From the NCBI GenBank assembly GCA_017654935.2, contig CM065704.1, positions 17,042,027-17,106,026 of the forward strand: a DNA stretch of 64,000 bases, read 5' to 3'. This document shows positions 40,661-54,647 of this stretch, piece after piece; the first letter of the stretch is position 1, and every line of letters starts with the position of its first letter. The stretch is from Phymorhynchus buccinoides. Its lineage: Eukaryota; Mollusca; Gastropoda; Neogastropoda; Raphitomidae. Below the pieces are notes generated by a model, which saw only the letters and a program-made list of their open reading frames with translations, searched no databases and was not told the origin of the DNA. The position numbers were made by a program, and so were the translations under genes.

Positions 40661-43600
40661 TCATTTCTTCAATTTTTGTTGGAATGTCAATGGTTCGCCA
40701 GTCCTTTTTCGAGATTTGAACACCTGCAGCAATTTCTTTTCTCTTTCTTGGCGTTGCTGTTGATGCGTCACAGACCATAGGAACAAAATGGGTGTGAAAA
40801 CAGAGTTGCACGGGACCATAAACACGATCATGGATTCGTAGATTTTACTGTCATCACTTGGACTCATCATCCTAGCTAGTCCAAGGACGAGCCAAAACCC
40901 AGCATTGGTGACAGACACTTTTCTCATGACATGCACTGAAGAAAATGCTAATTTATTCGAGGAGGTAAGTGCTAGCCTGTGTTTAGGCGTCTTCCAAAAG
41001 AGGATACTTTGACCAGTTTCTACAACCAGGCTCGAAACAAAATTGATCACCACGAGGACTGAAAACCATTTGAACGTTTTTTCTGGCTGAAAATGGTCAG
41101 TTGAAAGCAGTCGACACAGACCTGACTGACCTTGGAGACCCCAGTGAGACAGTTTAGGCAGAAACGGAATCAATGACATTAAAATCCCAGCCACCCACAC
41201 GCCAAGAATCGTCCAGTGTGTGTTGATTATCCAGAAATGCTGTTGAAAACAAAATATAAAAATGTGACGCACCGTGGCGAATAAGATTATTTGTGGTGAC
41301 ACTGTCGCAGACAACAAGTAAAGGAATCCTGCCAGTATGCAAGTGTTACTTTGGATCCACGTCTTCTCATTCTGCAGATAGTGCCCCTGAAACGTGAGGT
41401 CTGCTGCCACAGTGATGCTGACGTGGCAACCCATACAGAGATCAGCAAAGTGTAAGTGACCAACGGCTTTCATGAACTGGTTTCCCGCCATCTTGGTGAC
41501 CACAGGAGACACTATGAAGCAGCCCAGGTGACCTACGACACTGAACACAGTGATTAGCCAGAAGAAAACCCTGGGTAGTTCAAAGGTCAGCAGTGTTGTG
41601 CAAGAAGGCAGCACTGTGTGAAGAGAAATACACTCGACTTCAGCAGAGTGTCTGGGAAGGAGATGATCACAACACAGTCTGTAGTTGGATGTGCAAAGGC
41701 GTTCTAATTCAGAAGATTTCAACATCATATCCAGTGGAAATTGTCTAAGCGGATTACTTCGTAAATCCACTTCCTTGATTTGGGGCATGTTTTTTAAACC
41801 TTGAACACTAATTGCGTCAATGCCACAAACGGAGATGTTTAAAATTTGCAAAGAAGGAAAATAGAGAGATATGTTATTGTGAAGAATATTTACAAAAGTG
41901 TGGGACATTTCTATTCGGTTGACATAATAGACAATGTTCCTTTTGGCGTTACTTATAATTTTGTTGAGAGGATTATTTTCTATACGGATCTGTCTCAGAT
42001 TCATCAGCTGTAGAAACATGTCCGTAGTAATAAATCTAATGTTGTTATAGGACAGATCAATATGAACCAGATTTTTAAAATCAGAATGTGAAACGTTAAA
42101 TATCAAACAGCGAGTTAAGATCAGATGAACAATGTATGCATTCGCCTTAAAATCGATAAGAGACATGTTGGTATTTGATGCGTCCACGTAACGTAGTTGA
42201 GAAAAGGAACTGGACATAAAAGGCTTTGAGCATTGGAAAACATGACCTTGACATTGGCAACCCTCGGGGCAGCTCCTGTCACACATTAGCTCATCATCGC
42301 TATGCGGACACTGGCCCCAGCCATCACACAGGTGATCTGCATGCACACATATTGTGGAAGATCGACATTGGTAGAAACCGGGACACTTTGTTGTCTCACA
42401 CTCACTCTCATCTTCTCCATAGACACAGTCAGAAAATCCATTGCATCTGGTGTACACCGGCAGACAATACAACCACTCTGACATACAGTGATAGTGACTA
42501 CGTGGACAGGAGTGATTTGTTGTCATCAGCTGTTGAGTGAAGTAACCAGTCCCATCCAGGTTCACGTAAAGTAAGCGTTGCTTCATGCATTTCGTTGTAA
42601 CAGGAGTAATGTATGTGGTATATCCACTGCATCCAGTTTCATCCGAGTCATCCACACAATCTGAGAATTGGTTGCACCGTTGACTGTATGGCACACACTG
42701 ACCGTTCAAACACAGAAAACCTTCGCATGATAACTGGCAGAAAGTCTCGTCACTTCCATCTGGGCAGTCGTAGCTGAAGTCGCAGAGTAAAGTGTGGTGC
42801 ACTGCTGTCATGTCATCGTCGCACATGAATTGGACGTAGGTAAACTGTATGCCTGCATTATGCTGGCGTTCATGCTGTTCACAACTCACATTGGACAAAC
42901 GGCAGGATTTTAAATATGTCACTGCATTGCACTGACTCTTGCAATCTTTCAATAAAAATGCGTGGGTGACAGCTTTTGAAGGGAATAAGAAGAACTGCTG
43001 TCGTGTGAACTGACTGGAACATTTAGATGACCACAAGACTAACAATGGCGACAGAGAGTGAACATTGTGACGAGACTGTATTTTGTGTTCACATACGATA
43101 TAGTTTGCTGGTATTCTCGGTTTAATCGTAGCAGTGAGTAAAGTCAGGCTTTGTAAAGCCCTTGACAAAACCCAGCTACCATGTACAAGGAAGTGGTTCA
43201 TGTTGTAAACCAGTGTCCCATCGTACCAGGCTAAAAACATACTGTATGCAAAAGGTACGGAATTCCAACCTGAACGCAACGCGATCGCTGCTATGAACGT
43301 GATAAAGTTTGACATCAATTTATCAAAATCGTTTTTCTCCTGACTTGTTTTTACTGATGCAAGCCGCTGATTTGTTTTACGGCATTCGTAGTCAGAAAGT
43401 AGCAGTGGTAGTCGACGTTTCTCAATCAATCTGAAACATCTGTTGCGCGATGCCACCATCCCTTCGCAATGGACACTGCTGAAGGGGCACTGACCTGTTT
43501 CGTCCCGTCCATCTTCACATTGTGTGTAATGGTTGCAATGCAAGTGAGCCCGTAAAATAGGATAGAAGTGAGCAGAACAGTTGAAGAAACCACTAGGTAA

Positions 43601-44576
43601 CTTCAAAGACTCTGGCATCATCTGATGCATAGACACTAACATTTTCAGACCGCTCTGCCAAACAGAAGAGAGATAAAGCGTTATACTGAGATTTGAAGTG
43701 TTGATGATGACAGTTGATGGAATTTCTGTGCCGCAAATTCCATTTACTTTTCTGTTGCCTGTATGCCGTAAGTAATGGAATTTTACAGAATTACCCCAAA
43801 AACATGTGAGTCGACTAATCACCTGTTTATTGCTTATAATAAACATTTGATCACTTCGTGTGTGAAACGTATAATGCAATTTCTTCACATTTCTGTACAC
43901 ATATTGTTTAGACTGTAACATATATGGTGCGATCAAGCATCTTGAATGCTTTTGCACATGCTTCATGGCAAACTCATGATACCTAACTGCTTTAATTTCA
44001 ACATCAATTTCAGGGATGCCTGTGCTAACAATCAGCATTTGATTAGTGTCTGAACCAACAAAAGTATCCTCTCGGCCGTGATATTGGCAACTCACTAGAA
44101 AGCTAGTTTTATCATCAGTGCCTTTTGAATGTAGTATTTCAGTTTGCCAACAGGGGGAAAGGCAGTCATGTGACCGCCGTTGTACACGAGCCTGACCGAA
44201 GGTTCCCTGTGGACCTTGCACGTGGAGTGAACAGAAAAGTGTCATGCGGTTGCACAGCCCATACACCACGCCCTGACTGGCTGTGTGTGGCAGTGTACGG
44301 CCTTGACAACTTGATGTGTTGGTTTCAAGAATGGTGAAGTTTGTGCTGCTTTGCGCTAGGAGATATAGCACACCGGGACAGGCGTCAATGACGGCTGATG
44401 GAACGACAGTAAGGGTAGTGTGTTCAAAGGTGCTCGTACTGCGTCTGGTGACACTGTCGACACTAGTCGATGCGTTGACAATCCGACTTGTGTTGACGCT
44501 GCTATCAGTATCTGGTGTGGGTGCAAAAGTAGTGACGTTTGGAGATACAATAAATAGTATAGCCCAACAAAAGAAG
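40661..44576 (-). CDS. GRL101-like receptor with degenerate 7TM motifs
   Basis: Open from 44593 to TGA at 40661; coding is taken from 44576, just after a TTTTGTAG acceptor, because no in-frame ATG exists, so a first exon with the start must lie upstream. Domains in order: a hydrophobic signal-like segment (FFCWAILFIV), a Thr/Ser-rich stalk, a CUB-like cysteine region, one LDL-receptor-A repeat (QCEDGRDETGQC), a C-type-lectin-like domain (SRNRCFRLIE), four more LDLa repeats, a Cys-rich cap (CPEGCQCQG), about five leucine-rich repeats, and seven helices. This order matches the GRL101 type of receptor. The heptahelical part lacks canonical motifs: VVGHLG for GN, TVRH for DRY, FWLVL for CWxP and TPILF for NPxxY; the aspartate of helix 2 (HFADLC) remains. 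No stops in 1,300 codons, so it is probably expressed. Possibly a non-signalling or decoy receptor; inference. Confidence 0.85.
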
Positions 44577-45753
<1,177 letters not shown>

Positions 45754-45917
45754 GTTTGTTTTTTCAATTAGGCTACAATGTGTCAGGAGAGATCGAGGAT
45801 AAAATGCATCAACTTCTGCGGGTGTAATAAATCTTCCAGGTGATAAATCCTAGCTCAGTCGATGTTAATGATGATTAGGCCTACTCTGAGCTGAACTGCG
45901 CTGATTTATATCCCAGC

Positions 45918-46284
<367 letters not shown>

Positions 46285-46287
<3 letters not shown>

Positions 46288-49022
46288 CCTTCGCATTGTT
46301 GGTGACCCAAAGGACATATCGTAACAGACTGTATATTATCTCTTAATCAAAGTTACATTATCTTTGATGTTGTCCATCTCGAATTTAAAAAGGTCTCTGA
46401 TACAGTGCCAGACGAAAGACTTCTGATTAAAAAAAAAGAAGAATGCATTTGGTTGTTGTTTTAAATCTACGATGGGTTAGAACATTTTAATGCAAGAAAA
46501 TAAAGGGTTGGAGTCGGTACAGCAGTTTTAATTACTTTTTTGGGGGGAAAATAAACGATTTATCCAAGTTTATGCAAAACACATATAAACTATTCACAAC
46601 ACAAAGATGTGGGTAAAGGTCAAGATGTGAGAGATTTGTAACAATACAACAACAACAACAAACAAATATCGTCCAAAGTGACTTCAATAACCTAAGTCAA
46701 AGTCAAAAATCAACAATACTTCATGATCACGTTAGGTGAAAAATTACAGTGAGGTCTCGTACAAGCACAATACAGTAGACTTCGTATAAGACGAACCCCC
46801 TACGGACGTAGCAAGTTTTCCAGTAATAGTCAGACTGAAATGGGGGTATGGGGAACATTGAGAGGTCTGGGCTCTTTGAATGTAAAATATGCAATGGTAG
46901 CCTCTCCTGAGAGAATATGATGTGAATTTGCAGTCCATATTGTTCTCCAACCATCCATTGACTGGTTTGAGTGTGACCATCGATTCGATCACCAATCCAA
47001 CTGCACCCGCTGTTCATTACCCCACGCACCTACATGTATGTAGAATTCCAGTCAGTCGTTTCGACCATGGCTGCCAGATAGCAGTCAGGCAGATGCGATT
47101 CCGGTGGGCTGTTTATAGTGGTGATGCCTTTCTTTAGGTACATCCCCACGCTCTCAGCAAAAACAAATGGAGGACAGCTGGCATCGACGAAAGTCCCCAA
47201 AGACCAACCAATCCCTTTGGCTGCAGCACTAGAGCCAGTGCATATGTCCCCTAGTTTGAGTCATGTTCTTCCACAAAAGACTAAACAGACTATTATCTCC
47301 ATATACGATCATCATGGACATGACTTCAAGAAGAAAGAGAAGCAGGAGAAGAAAACGAGGAAGAGGAAGAAGAAGTTAAAAAAAGAAAGAAGCAGCAGCA
47401 GAAGACGAAATGCAATAATAATAATTAAGAAATAAATCCTTTGTGTTCATTTGGTCAAATAGCTCTGAATTTGGGTTTCAAACACATAAATTCCGTTTGG
47501 TAGTCATGGTCGAGACTATGCACCGACGTAGCAAGTGGCCCAGCTGGCCCGACCATGGCCGGTCCACTTTTTTGCCAAAAAGAAAAAAGAAAGAGAGAAA
47601 GAAAGGAAGGAAGAAATAAAGAAAGGGAGAAAGAAGGAAGTAAGGCAAAGAACAGATTAGAAAATGGAAGGATTTCTATGCTTGAATAAAAGATAGCTAA
47701 ATTTCTATTATAGATTAGGGCGTGCTCTCCCCTAGTTTCGTGGATGATTATGCCACGGTGTGGCCCTATCGACTATAGAAGCAGAAGCAGAAATATGCAA
47801 ATTTGCAACAGACAATTAAACATTCTGAAGGGCAGCTTGGTATGGCTGTGCCATCAACATTCATGAATCGGCGTATTTCATGTATTTTGTTATATGTCAG
47901 AAATATTTTGATACATTTCGTTTATATTTCGGAATATTTCGTTTGTATTTCGGTATATTTCAGAGTATTTCGTTGTATTTCGGTATATTTCGCTAAAAAG
48001 AACTACCAATAATAGAACACGTTTTGTTTCAAATAATGGCCAAAGACCGTTTGAGTTTGCGCTGACTTTATTATTAAATAATTGAAAAACGCAGTTACAT
48101 TTTAACCACTTATAAAAAAAAGTGCCCACAAAAATGCCCAAGCTAAGTCCATTGTTTTCAGATGACTCATGGAATATCAGAAAAAATCAGAAAGTGATGA
48201 CACAAAACTAACCAACATTGTGTTGAGCTCACCTTAGCCCATACCTGTGAGGAGTTATCTATATTCTATTAATGCAATTTAGGCTGTCAATACTCATTTA
48301 TACGTACACTTTTGAGCTTCTTGTTTTCTTAACCGCATTTGCTGAAATTTGCAGGAACATATCTATAATTATGAATTAAATGCAATAATATTCGCTTTGG
48401 TCCATTGTTTCATGAAATGTGACCCAATGGTGGCCCAGAAACTTTTCCTTTCTTAAGTAACCGAAGAACGGGTGCAAGGACTGTGTTTAAGCTTTTCACA
48501 ATTGTTAAGCATTACATTTCCAAATTTTGGGTATAAGACCTTACTGGAAGTGCCAGTCAGATAATATGGGTGGGTGGGGAGCCAAATAATAGGGTGAAGT
48601 GTTTGTGCATGGATGTAGGGTAGGATGGGCAACATGGGGAAGTTGAGTTGCCATTCCTTCTCTACCCTGCGACTTTAACTGACATTTTACAGTACCTTTA
48701 CAGCATTATTGTTCAATTTCTGTTAATGCATTTCGAGAGTCTTTATTAAATTTAAGTCCAATATTTCTACGGCGTTCTATGTTCTTTTTTGTACTTTTGT
48801 ATTGGGGTTTTTTTCGTTTCGTTTTTCCAAATACGACAAACGTACAAAATAAAAATGGTGCTTGATATTTATTTTGTTCATACTAGTGTTTTATTGTATG
48901 ACAACAGTAACATTTCTGGGGAATTCAAAGTTTGGAGAGGTGAAAGCGAGAGTACAATCACTAAAGTACCTTAGAACGTAGTCAGTATCATTCAGCTTTT
49001 AAACCCTCAATTTCATGCTTAA
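46285..49022. other. Intergenic spacer with TTTCG minisatellite
   Basis: Mostly AT-rich and non-coding. At 47886-47996 a short tandem array repeats TATTTCGGTATATTTCG-like units. A lysine-rich short frame at 47118-47435 and a frame at 46727-47029 have no recognisable features. The missing 5' exon(s) of the plus-strand receptor should lie here. Confidence 0.5.
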
Positions 49023-52000
49023 TGGCTATGGTTATTAAAGTCTTACGCTGTGTGTGTATGTCCATCAGATTTTGTGTTTTCTAAATGCTATTGCAACAAA
49101 ACAGATTCTTTCATTGTTATGACAACACCAGCTTCTGGTTTTATATTTCTGGGACGAAACCATAGTGGTGCTGGATCTGTGGAGATAAGTGTGCCTGTAC
49201 CTGCCAAAAACACTGTAGTCACCAGTTTCAAGGAATACACTTACGATATCCTCACCGTTTCTTTGCATTGTCATTACAGGCGTCACTATTTGGGATCTTA
49301 TACCCTAATTAAACGAAAACTATGGGACAGAATTACTGCGGAGGCTGATGTTGCTCATATGTTTCCAGCAGAGCGACTCGTTATCACTGCCAATGTTAAT
49401 AAATGCAAGTTGGTAGTTTGCTTTAAACTTTTCTTTTCGTTTTTCAACGAGAGTGAAAAGCCTGTTCGTAGGTTCCAAACGTGGAACTGCTCTGTTGATC
49501 GGTACAACCGTTTTCGTCATCATCTCTATTGTAATTTGAAGACTGAATGTGAAGATGGACGGGATGAAACAGGAGATTGTCCATTCAGCAGTCCCCAGTG
49601 TGATGGACTGATTTCTGTGCGTAACCGTTGCTATAAAATTATCACCAGGTTGACAGGATTCATTGGTGATACAAAGGATTTAAATAAGAGGGCTTGGGAG
49701 TACTGTGAGTCAATACAAAGCCAACAGATCTACCCTACATGTATCCATAATTGGACTGCTATCTTAAGAAACACAATTAAAGTGCACCCATTTGGGCTTG
49801 ACAGACTTTGGGCTGGCATGTACTCTAATGACATTACATTACCAAAGATGTACAGACATGCGCTGGTCAGTAATTACAGAAAAGTCTTACACCATGCTTG
49901 GGAGTACGACGTACGCCCAGATTATATTTCAAAGGTATGTTACCATACTCAAAGCACAAGAATAGATAATTTTGGTAAAGGCCTAGTAGGTCAATCGTGC
50001 AAAACTCCAAATCCTGCACTACTATTTTCGTATGGTACAATGTGTCAATTTGCAAATGGCAACTCCTCATCTAAGCATTATAGATCAAATACAATATCAG
50101 TGAACACGACTAATATTGCATTTAATCCAAGACAATACTCTATGGCTGAATGCCAGGAGGGTCATGTTTCACATACTTTTCTTCTTTGTGGGTCCAACCA
50201 TTACAAACTCTGTGATCAGCAATGGTCACTCGTATCTGCTTCATCGAGCAGATTGTCATATACTGAAGCAATAGAATCACAGAATCACCATAGCTATTGC
50301 ATAGGTACATTTGCTTGTACTGAGGGCTCAACTGAACTCTCGTACACCTTAGCATGTGACTTCATAGCTGATTGTGGTGATGACAGTGATGAATCCTTCT
50401 GTAGGCATTCTACCTGCACTAAGGGGCTTACCTGCAGCAATGGCCAGTGCCTACCCTTTCACCTGTACTGCGACAACGTGTTTCACTGCAGAGATGAATC
50501 GGACGAAAAGAACTGTGGTGCTATTACGAAATTTACGTATGTGCGTCACCAGCCGCTCCCATCTCCTGCTTTAGTCAGGTTTAATGGCATTGCCGAGTTC
50601 ATATCCAGATCTATGAAGTCCAATGAGTCTTGTCCTGATACCCACTACCGTTGTCCTGGTGACTTCAATGATTGTCTGCCTGTCTACACACGGTGCAATG
50701 GATTAAACGATTGTTTTGATAATCAGGACGAAGACCATTGTGAACATTTTAAATGTCCTGGTCTGTTTCAATGCCGACGTTCACAAATGTGTCTAGACAG
50801 TGACCACATGTGTGACGGCTGGCCTCACTGTCCACTGCATGATGATGAATTGGCGTGTGGCATAACCTGTCCTGTGAACTGCATTTGTCAGGGTCACAAT
50901 TTTCTGTGCCCTAAGCCTTTCCATTCAGCTCTCTTTCCTGGGCTCCGCTTTCTGGATGGCACTGGGTCAGGGATGACACTTCATGACATTACCAACAGCA
51001 GCCTTCTCATTAGCGTAATCCTTGCACGCTGTTCCCCGACGTCTCTGCCTAACGTTTATTTAAGGAATCTCAGGGTGTTAGATCTAAGAAATAACCAACT
51101 GCAGTCCGTGCATTTGACATCTGTCCTTGGACTGGACAATCTGCAAACATTGTTCTTGTCTAGCAACCCTCTGTCAACTCTGCACACTAACTTTTCCTCT
51201 GCTGACCAGCACACTGCCCTCACAGTGCTGCACATGGCCCACACCTTACTCACTGTTCTGGACACCACTGTCCTCTCCCTGTTCCCTGCACTGCACACAC
51301 TGAACATAACGGCAACTTCCATCCACACCATCAGCCCCGAGGGATTCCAGTTCACTCCAGAGTTACATGACTTACACATGGATAACAGTCCCATTCAAAC
51401 ATTCTCACCAGACATATTTCAGGATCTCTTTAAACTAAGATTTATATCTACCCAAAACTATAAACTTTGCTGCACTGAAATGCTTCCACTTAATTTTGAT
51501 AGCTCTGGGTGCCTAGCACCCAAAGATGATATTTCCTCCTGCGAAGATCTGTTGCAGTCATGGGCATACCGAGTGTTTCTGTGGCTGATGGCCTGTCTGA
51601 CGTTGACTGGTAATGTCTTCTGTTTCTGTGCACGTTTGTTTGTAAAGAAGATGGCGTCTTCCAGTGGCTTTGGTGTATTTGTCACCAACCTGCCAATGGC
51701 TGACTTTCTAATGGGGTTCTACGTTGCTGTGATTGGCATGGCTGACCAGTACTTCAGAGGAAGATATCTTCACAACGAGTATTCTTGGAGAAACAGCATG
51801 ACATGTAAAGCTGCAGGATTTTTGTCTCTGTTGTCAAATGAAGTTTCAGCTTTGATCATCTGGTTCATTACGCTAGACAGACTTATTGTCCTTCGCTTTC
51901 CATTCAGTTCTAAAAGGTTTAATAGAAAATCAGCAGCATTAGCGTGTCTGTTTAGCTGGTTGGTTGGCTTTTCTTTAGCCTTGATACCTTTACTTCCCAT

Positions 52001-52481
52001 AACATCACACTGGGCATTCTACAGTCAAACAGGACTTTGCATTCCCTTGTCGGTTAGGAGACAAAGTTTTAAAGGGAGGTTTTATTCAGTAGGCGTTTTA
52101 ATTATGTTTAATTTTGTATTATTTTTACTTATCTCTATAGGTCAGGCGTTCATATATTGGACAGTGCAGGACAGTGACATGAAACTGACTTCCACCAGAG
52201 TTTCAAATGACAAGGTGATAGCTAAAAGGTTGATCACTATCGCTGTGACAGATTTCCTGTGCTGGTTTCCCATCGGCGTGTGTGGTATGCTGGCACTGGG
52301 TGGTGTTCCCATTCCTGGAGAAATGAGCGTGGTCTTGTCAGTGTTTGTTTTACCTTTAAACTCTGCCATCAACCCTTTCATGTATACTTTCAACACGATT
52401 GCCGAGAAAAGGAGACAAACAAGTGATAGAAAACTTATGAAATGGTTGGAATCTCATGCTGAGCTCCCTGATTATCAGTAA
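49023..52481 (+). CDS. GRL101-like receptor with intact class A motifs
   Basis: Open from just after TAA 49020-49022 to TAA at 52481, about 1,150 codons, with no in-frame ATG near the 5' end, so the start and signal peptide are in an upstream exon. From 49050 as residue 1: Cys-poor CUB-like region 1-145; LDLa 147-177 (ECEDGRDETGDC); C-type-lectin-like domain about 184-415 (VRNRCYKI); LDLa repeats about 421-451, 454-490, 527-564 and 569-600; Cys cap 604-615 (CPVNCICQG); leucine-rich repeats about 630-800 (LRVLDLRNNQLQSV); seven helices about 839-1110. Signature residues: LTGNVF, MADFL, TLDRL, FSWLVG, CWFP and NPFMY. It is a membrane receptor expected to couple to G proteins. The 7TM part is encoded without introns. 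Confidence 0.9.
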   Translation, partial: WLWLLKSYAVCVCPSDFVFSKCYCNKTDSFIVMTTPASGFIFLGRNHSGAGSVEISVPVPAKNTVVTSFKEYTYDILTVSLHCHYRRHYLGSYTLIKRKLWDRITAEADVAHMFPAERLVITANVNKCKLVVCFKLFFSFFNESEKPVRRFQTWNCSVDRYNRFRHHLYCNLKTECEDGRDETGDCPFSSPQCDGLISVRNRCYKIITRLTGFIGDTKDLNKRAWEYCESIQSQQIYPTCIHNWTAILRNTIKVHPFGLDRLWAGMYSNDITLPKMYRHALVSNYRKVLHHAWEYDVRPDYISKVCYHTQSTRIDNFGKGLVGQSCKTPNPALLFSYGTMCQFANGNSSSKHYRSNTISVNTTNIAFNPRQYSMAECQEGHVSHTFLLCGSNHYKLCDQQWSLVSASSSRLSYTEAIESQNHHSYCIGTFACTEGSTELSYTLACDFIADCGDDSDESFCRHSTCTKGLTCSNGQCLPFHLYCDNVFHCRDESDEKNCGAITKFTYVRHQPLPSPALVRFNGIAEFISRSMKSNESCPDTHYRCPGDFNDCLPVYTRCNGLNDCFDNQDEDHCEHFKCPGLFQCRRSQMCLDSDHMCDGWPHCPLHDDELACGITCPVNCICQGHNFLCPKPFHSALFPGLRFLDGTGSGMTLHDITNSSLLISVILARCSPTSLPNVYLRNLRVLDLRNNQLQSVHLTSVLGLDNLQTLFLSSNPLSTLHTNFSSADQHTALTVLHMAHTLLTVLDTTVLSLFPALHTLNITATSIHTISPEGFQFTPELHDLHMDNSPIQTFSPDIFQDLFKLRFISTQNYKLCCTEMLPLNFDSSGCLAPKDDISSCEDLLQSWAYRVFLWLMACLTLTGNVFCFCARLFVKKMASSSGFGVFVTNLPMADFLMGFYVAVIGMADQYFRGRYLHNEYSWRNSMTCKAAGFLSLLSNEVSALIIWFITLDRLIVLRFPFSSKRFNRKSAALACLFSWLVGFSLALIPLLPITSHWAFYSQTGLCIPLSVRRQSFKGRFYSVGVLIMFNFVLFLLISIGQAFIYWTVQDSDMKLTSTRVSNDKVIAKRLITIAVTDFLCWFPIGVCGMLALGGVPIPGEMSVVLSVFVLPLNSAINPFMYTFNTIAEKRRQTSDRKLMKWLESHAELPDYQ

Positions 52482-52655
52482 ACTTTTTTTTAAAGTGTGC
52501 CTTAACTTTTATTCTGTACATGCTCTCTCAGGAAAATTTATTAAATTTAAATGAAAAAAGAGGCTACAATCAATTTTGTTTCCAAGTTTATCCATATACT
52601 TTAACACAAAGGCGACGAGTTTTAGAAGGTAACAGAATTGTAAGAAACTGCTATA

Positions 52656-53195
52656 AAGGTGGGCTCTGACGGATGAGCTTTTGCAAGAAACACGTCGAGG
52701 TCACCAGAAAGACAGCCTTTTCAAGGATCGGAACACTCACTTTTTGCTCTGGTTTCCTATAAATCAAACCGTCAAAACGGCGATTCCTCCTTGGCGGAGA
52801 TGCCAGAGAGAGAAGCCATTTTGGATGGGGTGGATTGAGGCCTCTCATTGTGGTTGAAGCTTTTTCATAATTGTAGTGCAGTAAAAAAAAAAAAAGGAGC
52901 TATTTTCCTTGTGAGCGAAACTCCTTTATGTAAACTGTATAAATGTTTTAATAAGACTTGTATTGTGAACATTTCATGCAAACGATTTGGTCTAAACTCA
53001 GGCGGCCATTAAAAAGGGAAGATTTCTTGGTGATCGCTGAAAGAATTTGACTTCCAGCAAAGGAGGAATCGCCGATTTTGATGGTTTGATTTCTAGGAAA
53101 CCAGAGCAAAGTGAGGGTTGCGATCTCTGTAAAGGGTGTTTTCCTGGTCATCTCGACTTGCTTCTTGCAATAACTCATCCGTCAAGGTGCCCCTT
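52656..53195. mobile_element. Long-TIR MITE, family 1 (copy c)
   Basis: 540 bp, 175 bp downstream of the receptor stop. Left end AAGGTGGGCTCTGACGG, right end the complement of AAGGGGCACCTTGACGG, TA flanks at 52654-52655 and 53196-53197. Central sequence is closest to the copy at 3381. Confidence 0.85.
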
Positions 53196-53838
<643 letters not shown>

Positions 53839-53956
53839 AAGGGACTTGCTTCTGCCTAAGCCTCGCGGTTTATAAAACGTCCCATCCAAATATCCCCCCC
53901 CCCCCCTTTAATTAGGTTGCTTTTGCATGCGAAAAACAACAACTGTGATTGCAATT

Positions 53957-54223
53957 TCAATCATAATCATAAAACATTTCACTAAAATTTTCATTTTTGT
54001 CAAGTAGATTTTTGAAGGCGTTAGTAGATGGTGCATTTTTTAGTTCAGGTGGCAGTGAGTTCCAGGAGTTAGCAACTCTGTTACTGAAACAATGCTTACG
54101 TTTGTTAGTGTTATACCGTTGAATTTGAACTTTCCCCTCTTGGTTTCTAGTTGTGTTAGACAAGGATGGTGAGAAGAGAGACTCAAAACTGATGTCATTT
54201 AAGTTGTGAAAAATGTTGTACAT
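53957..54223 (-). pseudogene. LINE ORF2 C-terminal fragment
   Basis: 88 codons with FSNRVANSWNSLPPELKNAP and NAFKNLLDK, the usual last segment of LINE reverse-transcriptase proteins of the CR1/Jockey-like group. Truncated at its 5' end; a (GTA)n tract and poly-C lie beyond its 3' end. Confidence 0.8.
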
Positions 54224-54647
54224 TTAGATGCGGTCATCTCACATCCGCCTTACCTTTAGTGAATGTAAGCTTAACAATTTTAATCTATCACGGTACTTTA
54301 GATCTTTACAACTTGTTACCAATTTGAAGAACCACATATATCTGTATATGAAAATTCTAAGAAGAAACATAGACCACATTCACATTCTCAATCAAGTTTG
54401 GATACAATAATTATATACTGCAACTTGAAATAAAATCATACTGCCATCGACATGCCTGTTACATGACTAATTATATAATAGACAATTTTTTCAAGAACCC
54501 TTCTACCTCATTTACAAGCATTTAAAGTTTACAAAACGTAGACATTCTACATACAACTTACGAATAATAAAATAATTATAAATACATTTTTACAAGATTT
54601 CTGCAATGAAACGGACCCCCCACCCCCACCTCACACACAAACACTAA

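Noticed and set aside
42226..42540. Plus-strand frame inside the minus-strand receptor, and similar antisense frames at 44.1-44.6, 49.3-49.5 and 51.0-52.4 kb
   Set aside because: They are shadows of the long receptor frames and show no independent features.
47118..47435. Lysine-rich 105-codon frame
   Set aside because: Low-complexity C-terminus from an A-rich stretch; no splice or domain evidence.
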